Shown piece after piece: positions 53,825 to 62,642 of a stretch of 64,000 nt of DNA; position 1 is the stretch's first letter, and every line of letters begins with the position of its first letter. The notes below the pieces were generated by a model, which was given only the letters and a program-made list of their open reading frames with translations, searched no databases and was not told the origin of the DNA. This stretch comes from XYA12-FULL-58-9 sp001798605 (GTDB taxonomy: Bacteria; Myxococcota; XYA12-FULL-58-9), in contig DAINMX010000003.1 in NCBI GenBank assembly GCA_036736205.1, forward strand, positions 15,946 through 79,945, written 5' to 3'. A program made the position numbers and the translations under genes.

Positions 53825-54448
53825 ATGAGAACAGCATCCATCGCCCTCGCCTCTGGCATCATCGCCATGGCAGCATCGGCGAGCGCTGCGAACCCCGTCG
53901 CACAAACAGAGGCCCTGGTGCAGGCGTTCAAGGCGGTGAAACCGGCCCCAAAGGATGGCTCTGAGCTTTCTGCCACTGACAAGAAGGCAAACACCGCCGC
54001 CTTTGCCAATCTCGATTCATTCTTCAATTGGGACCGTTTGACAGCCGACCCCATCGCTCCGCACAAGGCCAAGCTCAACGCCGAGCAGTTGGCCGAGTTT
54101 AAGGATTCCTTCAAAAAGCTCATTCGCCTGGTGGCCTATCCAAACTCCGGCTCTTTCCTTGGCCGCGCCACCTACAAGCTCAAAGCCGAAAAGAAGGGCA
54201 AGACAGACGACGCCATCATGGAAGCGTATCTTGCTGAAGAGGACTTCGAGACAACAGTAACGTTTCATTGGCTTGCTTCCGGATCGAGCCTGCAGATTGT
54301 CGATGTCAGCTTTGACGGCGCATCGTTGATCCACGACTACAGCAATCAGTTCGGCCGCATCATCACCAAGTCAGGCGCTGACGGTCTCATGAAGAAATTG
54401 CGTACGCGCCTCGAAAAAGAGGAAAAAGCGAGCATCGCCGAGCTATGA
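53825..54448 (+). CDS. MlaC-like phospholipid-binding ABC auxiliary protein
   Basis: The ATG at 53825 follows GGAGG and yields a signal peptide (MRTASIALASGIIAMAASASA). The 207 residues match the MlaC/Ttg2 family: FFNWDRLTADPIAPHKAKLNAEQLAEFKDSFKKL in the N-terminal half and VDVSFDGASLIHDYSNQFGRIITKSGADGLMKKL near the end, typical of periplasmic lipid shuttles. The stop overlaps the TolC gene start (ATGA), so the pair is coupled. MlaE/F/D components are not in the window; this is an orphan arrangement. A possible -35 TTGACC at 53747 with TATATT at 53767 is too closely spaced to be claimed as promoter. Confidence 0.86.
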   Translation: MRTASIALASGIIAMAASASAANPVAQTEALVQAFKAVKPAPKDGSELSATDKKANTAAFANLDSFFNWDRLTADPIAPHKAKLNAEQLAEFKDSFKKLIRLVAYPNSGSFLGRATYKLKAEKKGKTDDAIMEAYLAEEDFETTVTFHWLASGSSLQIVDVSFDGASLIHDYSNQFGRIITKSGADGLMKKLRTRLEKEEKASIAEL

Positions 54449-55770
54449 ATTGTCGAGCTCTCTGGATCCTTCTGCCCTGTAGTTTGCTCGCAAATGGCGC
54501 AGCTGCAGAGCCGCTGACGGTCGACCAGTGTGTCGAGATTGCCTTGTCACGAAGCGCTTCAATTGACGAAGCCGAAGCGAAGGTCAAACAACACGAGGCG
54601 GTGCTGGCTGAGGTCGAGTCGAGCTACTACCCCAAGCTTGCGGGCATTGCCTTCGTTGCTCCCATGTACACCGTGCGCGGCGACATCAACAGCTACGAGC
54701 GCAAATGGAAATCCCTGAATCACTGGGGCCCTTACACCTACCTCGAGGCTCTGTTGGCGCAACCCTTGTACACTTTCGGCCGGGTGGAGGCGGGTGAAAA
54801 GGCAGCCAGCGCTCGCGCTGCGGTCGAACGCGCCCGAGTTCGCGAGGCGGAGCTCGTCGTCGCCCTCGAGGTGCGCCGACTCTACTTCCTGCGCCTGTTC
54901 GCACTCAGCATGTTGCCCGCTCTGGACAACGCCGCCAGCATCCTCGACGAAGCGCAGGAAAAGGGCGAGGAGGAGTACGCAAAGAGCAGCGGCGAGATCA
55001 CTCAGGTCGACCTGATGAAGCTGTCCTATGGTGCCTCAGAGATCTCCAAGTTCCAGATCGCTGCCCGTGCAGGCGCAGCCCTCGCCCTGTCGGCACTCAA
55101 ACACACGATGGGTCTAGCCGAAAGCGAGCCACTCGAGCTCGCGGACCAGCGCTTGCCGCGCCTGGATGACTATGATCCGCCCGGCCTGACCGCCATGCTC
55201 ACCGAGGCCAAGGCCAATCGCCCCGAGTGGATCCAGATCACGAGTGGCAAAGAGGCCGCAGCAGCTCTTGAGCGTGCGGAGCTGTTGGCCATGGCACCGG
55301 TGTTGCTCCTTGCGGGTCAGATCCACTGGACCTGGACACCCATGCGCGATGACTTGGAGAACCCCTACCAATATGATCCGCATAACGATCTTTACGGCGG
55401 CGTAGCCTTGGCACTCAACTTCAATCTTGACCCGGCCCTCGCGTACGCCAAAGCCGACAAAGCGCGGGCACTGCATCAGGAGGTCGAGGCTCTCGAACAG
55501 TTCGCCTCCACGGGTATTCCGCTGCGCGTGCGCAAAGCCTACGACGAGGTGATTCGCTTCCGCGAAGTGGTCACGCTCTCACAGGATGGCGTGAAATCCA
55601 CGACCAAATGGATGGAGTTTGCGGGTGCCGCGTACATGCTCGGCACCGGCGAAGCCAAAGACCTGCTGGAAGGTCTCGTGGCATTCTTGCAGGCCAAACA
55701 GTCCTACTATGAGAATCTGCAAAACTACTACATCGCCCGCGCAGAGCTCGATTTCGCCGTGGGCCGCTAG
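54445..55770 (+). CDS. TolC family outer-membrane efflux protein
   Basis: Signal peptide MNCRALWILLPCSLLANGAAA, then 420 residues of two repeated OEP halves with long helices (VDQCVEIALSRSASIDEAEAKVKQHEAVLAEVESSYYPKL; ALLAQPLYTFGRVEAGEKAASARAAVERARVREAELVVALEV) and barrel strands, typical of TolC. It overlaps the MlaC-like gene by four bases. No membrane-fusion protein or inner-membrane pump is adjacent, so the usual tripartite partner is missing here. A role in lipid or envelope export with the MlaC-like protein is inference. Confidence 0.9.
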   Translation: MNCRALWILLPCSLLANGAAAEPLTVDQCVEIALSRSASIDEAEAKVKQHEAVLAEVESSYYPKLAGIAFVAPMYTVRGDINSYERKWKSLNHWGPYTYLEALLAQPLYTFGRVEAGEKAASARAAVERARVREAELVVALEVRRLYFLRLFALSMLPALDNAASILDEAQEKGEEEYAKSSGEITQVDLMKLSYGASEISKFQIAARAGAALALSALKHTMGLAESEPLELADQRLPRLDDYDPPGLTAMLTEAKANRPEWIQITSGKEAAAALERAELLAMAPVLLLAGQIHWTWTPMRDDLENPYQYDPHNDLYGGVALALNFNLDPALAYAKADKARALHQEVEALEQFASTGIPLRVRKAYDEVIRFREVVTLSQDGVKSTTKWMEFAGAAYMLGTGEAKDLLEGLVAFLQAKQSYYENLQNYYIARAELDFAVGR

Positions 55771-55914
55771 CCACACCACTCCAGATCCATCATCCAATGC
55801 TACCCGAATCGCCAGATGGAGATTTGGGGCCACAATCCCACCTTGCCCGGATCAATCGGATCTGTTAGGTCGGAGCCAATCGTGCTTGAGGCCGCCTGTG
55901 GCGGGAGGGAGTTC

Positions 55915-56313
55915 ATGAGTAGTCGCGATCGTCGGGCAAACGAACGACGGCAGGCAGGGAAAAATGTCTCGGTCGATCGGCGTCAACAGGAACGCCGTCT
56001 TGGTGATCGTCGCACCACGGATCGTGTGCCGCTAGAGCTCTGGATGGAAGAGGTGTCGGGTGACGATGTCTACTTCCGTCGCACAGGCAACGTCTCGCCG
56101 GGCGGTGTGTTCTTCGATCGTGCGATTCCCCACCCATTGCGTACTGCCGTAACTCTGAAGTTCGCGTTGCCCGGAGACAAAGAGATGGTCGTCGCCCGCG
56201 GGCTGGTTGTGAGCGCGGCAGGGGCAAAGGATGGCCTTGGCATGGGAGTCAAGTTCATCTCCATCGAAGGCGACGGTGCCAAACGAATTAGGTCCTACAT
56301 TCGCAAGGGCTGA
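55915..56313 (+). CDS. PilZ domain protein
   Basis: The ATG at 55915 is preceded by GGGAGGGAG. The 132-residue product has an Arg-rich head (RDRRANERRQ, DRRQQERRLGDRRTTDR) that provides RxxxR, a beta-barrel with TGNVSPGGVFFDRAI (NxSxxG) and VVSAAGAKDGLGMGVKFISI. It is a probable c-di-GMP receptor, closely similar in layout to the PilZ protein at about 19.6 kb. It is about 140 bases after tolC and may be a separate unit. Target not known. Confidence 0.88.
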   Translation: MSSRDRRANERRQAGKNVSVDRRQQERRLGDRRTTDRVPLELWMEEVSGDDVYFRRTGNVSPGGVFFDRAIPHPLRTAVTLKFALPGDKEMVVARGLVVSAAGAKDGLGMGVKFISIEGDGAKRIRSYIRKG

Positions 56314-56337
56314 TATTCCCGACCAGCCGACTGCTCG

Positions 56338-56745
56338 TTAGATGGGATGGACGAGGATGTCGACAGAGACCTTCTCGCCGCCCTCGACAACTACTCCGTC
56401 CGCACACCCCACACCGATGACGCCATCCGAGCTATTGCGCGCCTCAACGAAGACTATGCGTTTTTCCCCGGCGGCGACATCTTTGAGGACAAGGTCGTCG
56501 CCAATGGTACCCTCGGTGACGGCCAAGACCTCGATGCGGGCATCGTCGGGTTTGATGTCACCGAGCATCAACGATGAGCAAGTGACAAACACCCCATCGG
56601 TGCGCTTCCAGTCCAGTGCATGCAAAGTGAGACTCGCCGTGTCATCCGCGAGCAGCGCATCAATGCGCACGTTGGCGCTCAACATGGTCACCTGCTCGGC
56701 ACCACATCCACAGAGAACCAACGCCATCAGGGTCATGCACTTCAT
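56338..56745 (-). CDS. Small lipoprotein, unknown function
   Basis: A 135-residue protein with leader MKCMTLMALVLCGCG carrying a lipobox Cys near residue 12-14, then a beta-rich domain (VTMLSANVRIDALLADDTASLTLHALDWKR, GVIGVGCADGVVVEGGEKVSVDILVHPI). The start overlaps the stop of the upstream 311-residue gene (TAATG), so the two are translationally coupled. No family recognised. Confidence 0.68.
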   Translation of the reverse strand: MKCMTLMALVLCGCGAEQVTMLSANVRIDALLADDTASLTLHALDWKRTDGVFVTCSSLMLGDIKPDDARIEVLAVTEGTIGDDLVLKDVAAGEKRIVFVEARNSSDGVIGVGCADGVVVEGGEKVSVDILVHPI

Positions 56746-57680
56746 TATTGGTCTCCAAAGGCTACGTTCACTTGAATGTCACCGCTGGAGCCGCTCGACA
56801 ACGCAACCGCGATGACAGTGATGAGCACCGCCGCACCGCCGCCGACCATCGACCAGATGGCCCATTGGGGAAGGCCATCGCTGTCATCCTTGCCGTCGCC
56901 GGGGGGGGCGTCAAACCCATCGCCACCGTCCTCACTGGCACCGTCGTCATCGTCGTCGGTGTATCCACCGCTGTCACCGCTGTCACCGCTGTCACCGCTG
57001 TCACCGCTGTCACCGCTGTCACCGTTTTCTTTGCGGCCCCCCAGGCCGTCGGATCCCACGGTCACGGACACTTTGTTCGGATCCGCTTCCCCTCCGGACG
57101 AAACCTTCACACCGGACGGCAACGTCGACACGAGATAATAGGAGGCAATACCCTTCGCGGGCACCTCAAGGTCGAGACTTCCAACGTACCGGTTGCCCTC
57201 CAGCACCAAATCAACCTGCTCGAAGCCAGTGTCGCGGTCCACTGCGACAAACGCAGAAATCAGGGAGGGCTGGCTGTGCGACGGTGGGGCCACTCGCAAC
57301 ACCCACATCGCCCCCCGCGACTCGAGATCCACTGGCTCGAGTTCAAGATTGCTGAGCTCGTCAATTTGCTGTCTCACCCCGGAAAAGAGCTCGCGTAGCT
57401 TCGGTGAGGCATCGGGCCCCAGAGAGGACGCGGGATCCAGCGCGAGCATCCGTTCAAATGCAGCTCGGGCGTTGTCGTCCTGGCCAACAGCCATAAGAAT
57501 GAAACCGCGCAGCCGCTCGCAGTCGACGGGGTGCTGAGCACCTTGGCAGGTTTGGCCAAGTGCCTTGAGCGCCTCTTCATAACGAGCCTTTTCGTACAGC
57601 CGCATGGCCCGAGAAACATCGTTGCCCGGGGCAGCAACCAACAACACCAGAAGAGTCGAGAGTATTCCAGTCATCATCAT
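56745..57680 (-). CDS. Exported TPR-like protein with GDS-repeat linker and C-terminal membrane anchor
   Basis: A 311-residue envelope protein. Signal MMMTGILSTLLVLLVAA, a helical N-terminal part resembling TPR (SRAMRLYEKARYEEALKAL, ERMLALDP), a beta domain (SAFVAVDRDTGFEQVDLVLEGNRYVGSLDLEVPAKG), then a hydrophilic linker of six GDS-type triplets followed by acidic residues, and a transmembrane helix near the C-terminus (AIWSMVGGGAAVLITVIAVALSS). Start could be any of three adjacent ATG codons at 57680-57674. The linker is encoded by a 9-bp repeat. Function unknown; the coupled small lipoprotein gene is its likely partner. Confidence 0.75.
   Translation of the reverse strand: MMMTGILSTLLVLLVAAPGNDVSRAMRLYEKARYEEALKALGQTCQGAQHPVDCERLRGFILMAVGQDDNARAAFERMLALDPASSLGPDASPKLRELFSGVRQQIDELSNLELEPVDLESRGAMWVLRVAPPSHSQPSLISAFVAVDRDTGFEQVDLVLEGNRYVGSLDLEVPAKGIASYYLVSTLPSGVKVSSGGEADPNKVSVTVGSDGLGGRKENGDSGDSGDSGDSGDSGDSGGYTDDDDDGASEDGGDGFDAPPGDGKDDSDGLPQWAIWSMVGGGAAVLITVIAVALSSGSSGDIQVNVAFGDQ
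56968..57021 (-). repeat. 9-bp tandem repeat encoding (GDS)n linker
   Basis: Six head-to-tail copies of ccgctgtca on the plus strand, giving Gly-Asp-Ser triplets in the minus-strand gene. The 9-bp unit keeps frame, so copy-number slippage would alter linker length only. Confidence 0.9.
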
Positions 57681-57742
57681 CCGCCAATAGCTTCCCCGTA
57701 GCGCGCAAACATGTCAAGGACCACACTTCCGACAATGCGCTC

Positions 57743-58594
57743 TTGACGGCAACAGGCGAGCGCCATTTACTCTCCAACGTGGCAGGCAAAAACGATCCGA
57801 AAGCTCTGGTGGCCTCTGTCCTCGGCAACCTCGGTGCCAAACCCAACAGACACCCCGACGCGGGAAGTTTCCCGCAGCCCCCACCATCGCCTGCGGCCGA
57901 CAATGCCCATGCACCACCAGCTGACGCCGAGGAAACCGCGCGGGCTGCGCCGGCGGCACCTGCTGACGTTGAAGCGGAGCTTCACGCTCTCATCAATCTC
58001 TATTTCGAGTTGGAAGAGCCCGCCGAGCGGGATGCTCTGTTCGATCAGTTGGTGAGCTACCGCTCCCCTATGGTGACCGAGTTTCTGCAGGTGATGATGC
58101 AGGAGGATGAGGACGAGTTTGTCCGTGCGGCGGCTGCGGCTGAGCTCGCCCGTCGTGGTGTCAAAGAGGGTCTCGACGCACTCCAGAACGATCTCGAGGA
58201 TCCCGAAGAGGCTTTCTTTTTCGTACACGCGGTGCAAGTCCTCTCGGAGGTCCTGGGTGCACCGTTTTACGATGCCCTGAAGATCCTTTGGCAAGATCCC
58301 AACGGTGATGCCGATCAACGGCGCGAGGCAATGCTGGGTTTAGAGAATCTCGACAACGAGCGTGCTCTGGCAGACTTCATCGATTTCATAAATAGCACTG
58401 AAAATATCGACGACATGCCCGATGACCAGGTAGAGGTCGCAATGATGGCGTTTGTGCGCCACGAGCACACCGCAGCCCACGGCCCTCTCGAGGCCCTACG
58501 CGATCGGATCCGCAAGGCCGTCGTGGATGCCGACGAACGCCAAGAGTTGGTGTCCTTTGTTCAAGAGGGCATCGACCTTCTTGTTGGCGAGTAA
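57743..58594 (+). CDS. HEAT-repeat-like protein
   Basis: The reading frame starts at a TTG (57743) with a GTG at 57779 as an alternative; neither has a convincing ribosome site. After a Pro/Ala-rich head (~90 residues), HEAT-type helical pairs follow (EFLQVMMQEDEDEFVRAAAAAELARRGVKEGLDAL, AFFFVHAVQVLSEVLGA, REAMLGLENLDNERALADFIDFI). The protein is strongly acidic, cytoplasmic and about 283 residues. It is divergent from the 311-residue envelope protein and converges on nadK. No specific family. Confidence 0.75.
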   Translation: MTATGERHLLSNVAGKNDPKALVASVLGNLGAKPNRHPDAGSFPQPPPSPAADNAHAPPADAEETARAAPAAPADVEAELHALINLYFELEEPAERDALFDQLVSYRSPMVTEFLQVMMQEDEDEFVRAAAAAELARRGVKEGLDALQNDLEDPEEAFFFVHAVQVLSEVLGAPFYDALKILWQDPNGDADQRREAMLGLENLDNERALADFIDFINSTENIDDMPDDQVEVAMMAFVRHEHTAAHGPLEALRDRIRKAVVDADERQELVSFVQEGIDLLVGE

Positions 58595-58632
58595 CAGTCG
58601 ACGCCTCCGCCAGATCCGCCGAACCCAATCCC

Positions 58633-59499
58633 TTAGTCCTCACCCCACCGCAACTTGGCCCGCAGGGTCTGAAAATAGTAGCGCTTGGGCGATGAGTACA
58701 GACGGGTTGGGATAGGGGCAGCACGCACCGTCATGACGTCACCCTGGCGTACCTCATGACCACTTTGTCCGTCAAAGGATGCCATCACGTCGCTGTCGGA
58801 TTCCAACGCCACGGTGATCGGTTTGTCCGGTGAGACCACCAACGGTCGCTGGGTCAATGCGTGTGCACAGATTGGCGTGATCGCCACGCCGTTCAATCCA
58901 GGCGTCAGGATCGAGCCACCCGCCGCCATGGAATAGGCTGTGGACCCTGTTGGGGTCGCGATAATCACACCATCAGCTCGCAAGGTGGTAACCAGTTCTT
59001 CACCAAAGGAAATGCGGTATTGAGCGATGCGGGCCAATCCAAGTTGATTGACCACGGCGTCGTTGAGCACCCTTCCAGCAATGAGGATTTCGCTCCCTCG
59101 ACACACGGCAACGTCAAGGCGCAGGCGGTCGACATAGGGGAGCTCGCCATTCAATGCCCGCGGCAGCATCTCCTCAAGCTCATCACGCGTCACATCGGTG
59201 AGGAAACCGATGTGCCCGAGGTTGACGCCGAGGATTGGCACAATCTTGTTCTGCAAAATAGACGCAGCATGAATCAGCGTGCCATCGCCACCAAGCACAA
59301 GAATGAGCTCGGCCTCACGCTCGATGGTCGCAGGGTCGACCGCCTCCACACCTTTTGGCAATGGCGAGAGGGAATGGTGGCCCTGGGCTTCAACGAGAAA
59401 CACCGCGTTGGGCACGGCCCGCTGCGCGACAGCCAGGGAAATGAGCGCTTCGGGCGCATTGCCCTTGAGCACCAAACCAATTGTTGGACCCATGGCCAT
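58633..59499 (-). CDS. nadK: NAD kinase
   Basis: Phosphorylates NAD to NADP. The 288 residues contain the diagnostic LVLGGDGTLIHAASIL (GGDGT near residue 71), LGVNLGHIGFLTDV, VNQLGLARIAQY-type strand, and DGVIIATPTGSTAYSMAAGGSIL, followed by CAHALTQRPLVV. Length is normal. ATG codons at 59499 and 59493 are both possible starts. It is divergent from the DUF4388 gene. Confidence 0.96.
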   Translation of the reverse strand: MAMGPTIGLVLKGNAPEALISLAVAQRAVPNAVFLVEAQGHHSLSPLPKGVEAVDPATIEREAELILVLGGDGTLIHAASILQNKIVPILGVNLGHIGFLTDVTRDELEEMLPRALNGELPYVDRLRLDVAVCRGSEILIAGRVLNDAVVNQLGLARIAQYRISFGEELVTTLRADGVIIATPTGSTAYSMAAGGSILTPGLNGVAITPICAHALTQRPLVVSPDKPITVALESDSDVMASFDGQSGHEVRQGDVMTVRAAPIPTRLYSSPKRYYFQTLRAKLRWGED

Positions 59500-59576
59500 T
59501 GCCTATCACTAAGCACCAGAGCAGTACATCCAACGCCGGCGGCGTTGCACCCGCGACCAGCTTTGGATAGGAGAGC

Positions 59577-60320
59577 ATGGTGAGCAATGAACTAAAATTA
59601 TCCGCCGATTTGCGTGACCTTCCCTTCGCCATTGCGTTTGGCCAGACCGTGCGAGCCAAAGCAACCGGAGTGCTGGAACTCCACGATTCCATTGGGCTGA
59701 ACCGGGCATTCTTCCTCGAAGGCAGACCCCAGGGCGCCACACTCTCGCGGCTTAAAAACCCGATGGGCCGCATTCTCATTGAGCAGGACTTGATCACCGA
59801 GCACCAGCTGGATGAGGCGTTGGTCATTCACAACCAGACCGCCAAGCTGCTCGGCCAGGTGTTGCTCGAGAAAGGTTGGGTCAGCGACTCAGGCCTCAAG
59901 CAGGTCATGGAGATCCAATCGCGCCTCAATTGCCTCAGCCTCTTCGGCATCAAAGAGGGTCGCCTCGAGTTCAACAATGGACTCGTGCATTTGACGGATT
60001 TCACCCCGTCGCCCATGTCTTCACTGATGACTCTATACGAAGGCGTCCGCGACCATGGCGCGTATGCGGTCACCTATCCACTGCTGGCGCAGCTCGCCTT
60101 CAACGCCATTTCACTGTCCGAGAACGCCGCGGGATTTTTGGAGCAGCTTCCCCCCGCCGAGCAAATGGCGGCGCGCCTTCTGGAGACATTCCGCTTTACC
60201 GGCGATCTGGCACGCAGCGTGCCTTTGGCCCCAGCCTCGTTGGGGTCGTTGTTGTTTGCACTGAACGAGCTTGGTGGCCTAAACATCGCCCCAGCCATCC
60301 AAGTGCCCCGCGGCACATAA
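59577..60320 (+). CDS. DUF4388 (PATAN) domain protein
   Basis: Start ATG with TAGGAGAGC directly upstream. The 247-residue protein opens with a DUF4388 domain (LSADLRDLPFAIAFGQ, ATGVLELHDSIGLNRAFFLEGRPQGATLS) followed by a GspE/MshE N-terminal-like helical segment (NPMGRILIEQDLITEHQLDEAL, LGQVLLEKGWVSDSGLKQVM), then further helical sequence. It is a second PATAN protein in this window, and converges on the GGDEF pair with only about 40 bases between stops. Function: probable signalling adaptor. Confidence 0.8.
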   Translation: MVSNELKLSADLRDLPFAIAFGQTVRAKATGVLELHDSIGLNRAFFLEGRPQGATLSRLKNPMGRILIEQDLITEHQLDEALVIHNQTAKLLGQVLLEKGWVSDSGLKQVMEIQSRLNCLSLFGIKEGRLEFNNGLVHLTDFTPSPMSSLMTLYEGVRDHGAYAVTYPLLAQLAFNAISLSENAAGFLEQLPPAEQMAARLLETFRFTGDLARSVPLAPASLGSLLFALNELGGLNIAPAIQVPRGT

Positions 60321-60358
60321 CGGATCTGCCATGCACGATGCGCCGCATGTTGGTGCGG

Positions 60359-61282
60359 TCAATCGGTTTCACTGCCCCACGCTTCGGTTCGTCCGGGTCC
60401 CCGCGCCTTGGCGCGATCGAGCGCGGTCTGGGCCGCATTGAGCAACTCGTCGACGGTTTCGAGATTGCCACCAGGATAGGTCGCCCATCCCGCTGACACG
60501 GTCACGCCCCTCGCATGTCCGTGAAACCCGTGATTGGCCACCGTATCGCAGAGCCGTGCACATACAGCGCGGGCTTGTTCACCGTCGGTGTGTGGTAACA
60601 ACACCGCGAAGGTGCCGCCACTGAGCCGCGCCAAGATGTCGTTGGCGCGCAGCAAGCGCCCAGCAAGCTCCGAGACCACGGTAATCAACGCGTCCACCGC
60701 GCGATGCCCTACTTCGAGATTGATATTGCGCAACCCATCAATGTCCCAGATGCAAATCACCATGGCCAGTCGATGGCGGCGCGACCTGGCAATCTCCCGT
60801 TGGCAGGATTCAATGAACGCGCGGCGGTTGGGCAACTTCGTCAGCTCATCAATGGAAGCTTGCTCTCGGTGCCTCTCAACCGCGCGTTGTAACTCCCTCT
60901 GCAACGACTTCAGGCGCAGCTGCACCTGGATGCGAGCCACCAGCTCATCGGGTGAAAAAGGCCGCGTCAAGTAGTCACTGGCACCGACCTCAAATCCCGT
61001 GTCGCGGGCACTGTCGTCGGTTTGTGAGGTCACCAGGATCACTGGCAACACCGCGGCGTCGTGCTTCTGACGAATCGCTCGCAGAAGGCCAATGCCGTCG
61101 AGATTTGGCATCACGATGTCAGAGAGGACAATATCGACCTCTCCAGACATGGCAACTGGAAGAGCCTTGGTGCCATCCTCGGCTTCGATCACCTCTACAT
61201 CGAGATCAGCTTCTTCGATGATCTTTCGCATCGCAGTCCGCAGACTGGCGCTGTCATCAACAACGAGAACAGTAGCAGTCAC
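60359..61282 (-). CDS. REC-GGDEF protein with degenerate active site
   Basis: A 307-residue response regulator. Receiver domain first (VLVVDDSASL, phospho-Asp in IVLSDIVMPNLDGI, Thr in VTSQTDD, but YLTRPFSP has Arg where Lys is usual). The GGDEF domain follows (LTKLPNRRAFIE, WDIDGLRNINLEVGHRAVD), but the signature reads LSGGTF instead of GG(D/E)EF, so diguanylate cyclase activity is unlikely. The start is a GTG overlapping the stop of the upstream gene (GTGA). It is probably a c-di-GMP or protein-binding regulator of its intact neighbour; that is inference. Confidence 0.88.
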   Translation of the reverse strand: MTATVLVVDDSASLRTAMRKIIEEADLDVEVIEAEDGTKALPVAMSGEVDIVLSDIVMPNLDGIGLLRAIRQKHDAAVLPVILVTSQTDDSARDTGFEVGASDYLTRPFSPDELVARIQVQLRLKSLQRELQRAVERHREQASIDELTKLPNRRAFIESCQREIARSRRHRLAMVICIWDIDGLRNINLEVGHRAVDALITVVSELAGRLLRANDILARLSGGTFAVLLPHTDGEQARAVCARLCDTVANHGFHGHARGVTVSAGWATYPGGNLETVDELLNAAQTALDRAKARGPGRTEAWGSETD

Positions 61283-62256
61283 CGGTGATCTCCCGCCGCA
61301 TCGGGGTTGTAGAGATAATTGACATGTTGGTACAGACAGATGCGGTTTCGGCCCTCTCGCTTGGCCTGAGCGACCGCTTGATCGGCGTTGGCGAGCAGCT
61401 GCTCGACACTTGTTACGTTCTTCGAGGGAAAAAATGCGACCCCTACAGAAACCGTCAGCTTTGATGCGTTCTTGCCCTCCCTGAAGTCTCTCTGCGCAAC
61501 AGAGCGCCACACACGTTCTGCCACCGGCAGGCAACCAGAGAAATGTGTCTGAGGCAGGATCACCAGAAACTCTTCGCCACCATAACGTGCGACAGAGTCC
61601 GTTTCGCGAACCGCTCCGGAGATCAACTTGGCCAACTCAGTGAGAACAAGATCCCCAAAGAGCTGACCGTGGTTGTCATTGATGACTTTGAAGTGATCGA
61701 TATCCACCAAGAGGATAGACAGTGGGTCATTGTAGCGCTGCGCCCGCAGAAATTCGTCCTTGAGCCGCTGATGCATGGCCCGGTGATTGCAGAGCCCCGT
61801 GAGATCGTCGGTAACACTGAGCGCCTCGAGTTGCTTGCGCTTGCTGTTGACCTTGTCCTGCAACGACTTGATGCGCAGCATCGATGCGACCCGAGCTCGC
61901 AGCTCCAACGGATTGTATGGTTTTGCGAGATAGTCGTCGGCACCGAGTTTGAGCCCGGTGACCTTCGAGCCGATGTCATCTTTCACCGAAACTAGAATGA
62001 TTGGAATGAAGTTATCGTCGGCGAAGGATTTGACGATGCGACACACCTCCAACCCATTCATCTTCGGCATCATCACATCGAGGATAAGAAGGTCGGGGGG
62101 AGCTGCTCGGATCTTTTCAACCGCCTCGACGCCGTCGTTGGCAGTCTCGATCACGAACCCGAGGCCCTCGAGGGTCTCCTTCACGAGATTCCGCATCGAC
62201 CGATCGTCGTCGACCACCAGAATCTTGGGTTGGCCTTCCATCTCTCCGCCGTCCAT
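61279..62256 (-). CDS. REC-GGDEF diguanylate cyclase response regulator
   Basis: Makes c-di-GMP under phospho-control. The receiver has ILVVDDDRSM, Asp in LILDVMMPKMNGLEV, Ser in LVSVKDD and Lys in YLAKPYNP, all canonical. The GGDEF domain has LTGLCNHRAMHQRL, VDIDHFKVINDNHG and ARYGGEEFLVILP, so catalysis should be intact. ATG codons at 62256 and 62241 both fit. Its stop overlaps the next gene by GTGA. Just upstream is the assembly gap in an 11-bp repeat tract, so the promoter region is not fully known. Confidence 0.92.
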   Translation of the reverse strand: MDGGEMEGQPKILVVDDDRSMRNLVKETLEGLGFVIETANDGVEAVEKIRAAPPDLLILDVMMPKMNGLEVCRIVKSFADDNFIPIILVSVKDDIGSKVTGLKLGADDYLAKPYNPLELRARVASMLRIKSLQDKVNSKRKQLEALSVTDDLTGLCNHRAMHQRLKDEFLRAQRYNDPLSILLVDIDHFKVINDNHGQLFGDLVLTELAKLISGAVRETDSVARYGGEEFLVILPQTHFSGCLPVAERVWRSVAQRDFREGKNASKLTVSVGVAFFPSKNVTSVEQLLANADQAVAQAKREGRNRICLYQHVNYLYNPDAAGDHR

Positions 62257-62360
62257 TTCCCCCAACGCCCGCCGCGCCCCAACCCCAAACATCCAACACC
62301 GAAAGGGAATCATAGCACAGCACAACGTCCGCGAAAGGGTCGGCCGGTTCCCATTTCTTT

Positions 62361-62547
62361 CTGTTCCATTGCTGTCCCATTTCTGTCCCATTNNNNNNNN
62401 NNNNNNNNNNNNNNNNNNNNNNNNNNNNNNNNNNNNNNNNNNNNNNNNNNNNNNNNNNNNNNNNNNNNNNNNNNNNNNNNNNNNNNNNNNNNCTGTCCCA
62501 TTTCTGTCCCATTGCTGTCCCATTTCGGTCCCATTTCTGCCCCATTT
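62361..62547 (+). repeat. 11-bp tandem repeat CTGTCCCATT(T/G) broken by assembly gap
   Basis: At least three units before the gap (62361-62392) and five after it (62493-62547), with small variants (ctgttccattg, cggtcccattt, ctgccccattt). The true copy number is hidden by the N run. The tract lies between the REC-GGDEF start and the MerR-TPR gene and is the only gene-free stretch over 300 bases in the window; nothing else recognisable is in it. Confidence 0.93.
62393..62492. other. Assembly gap (100 N)
   Basis: Exactly 100 undetermined bases. The round number marks a scaffold join of unknown true size, placed inside the 11-bp repeat. Confidence 0.99.
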
Positions 62548-62642
62548 CCAGTCCTGGAAAATCCCTTGCCCAGAATCGACAACGTGGTAGTCAACCTGCG
62601 ATGCGATTTTGCCTCCGGTGAAAACCGTCAGAGGGTCTTGGC

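Noticed and set aside
62361..62547. Possible CRISPR array
   Set aside because: The unit is 11 bp with no spacers, and there are no cas genes in the window.
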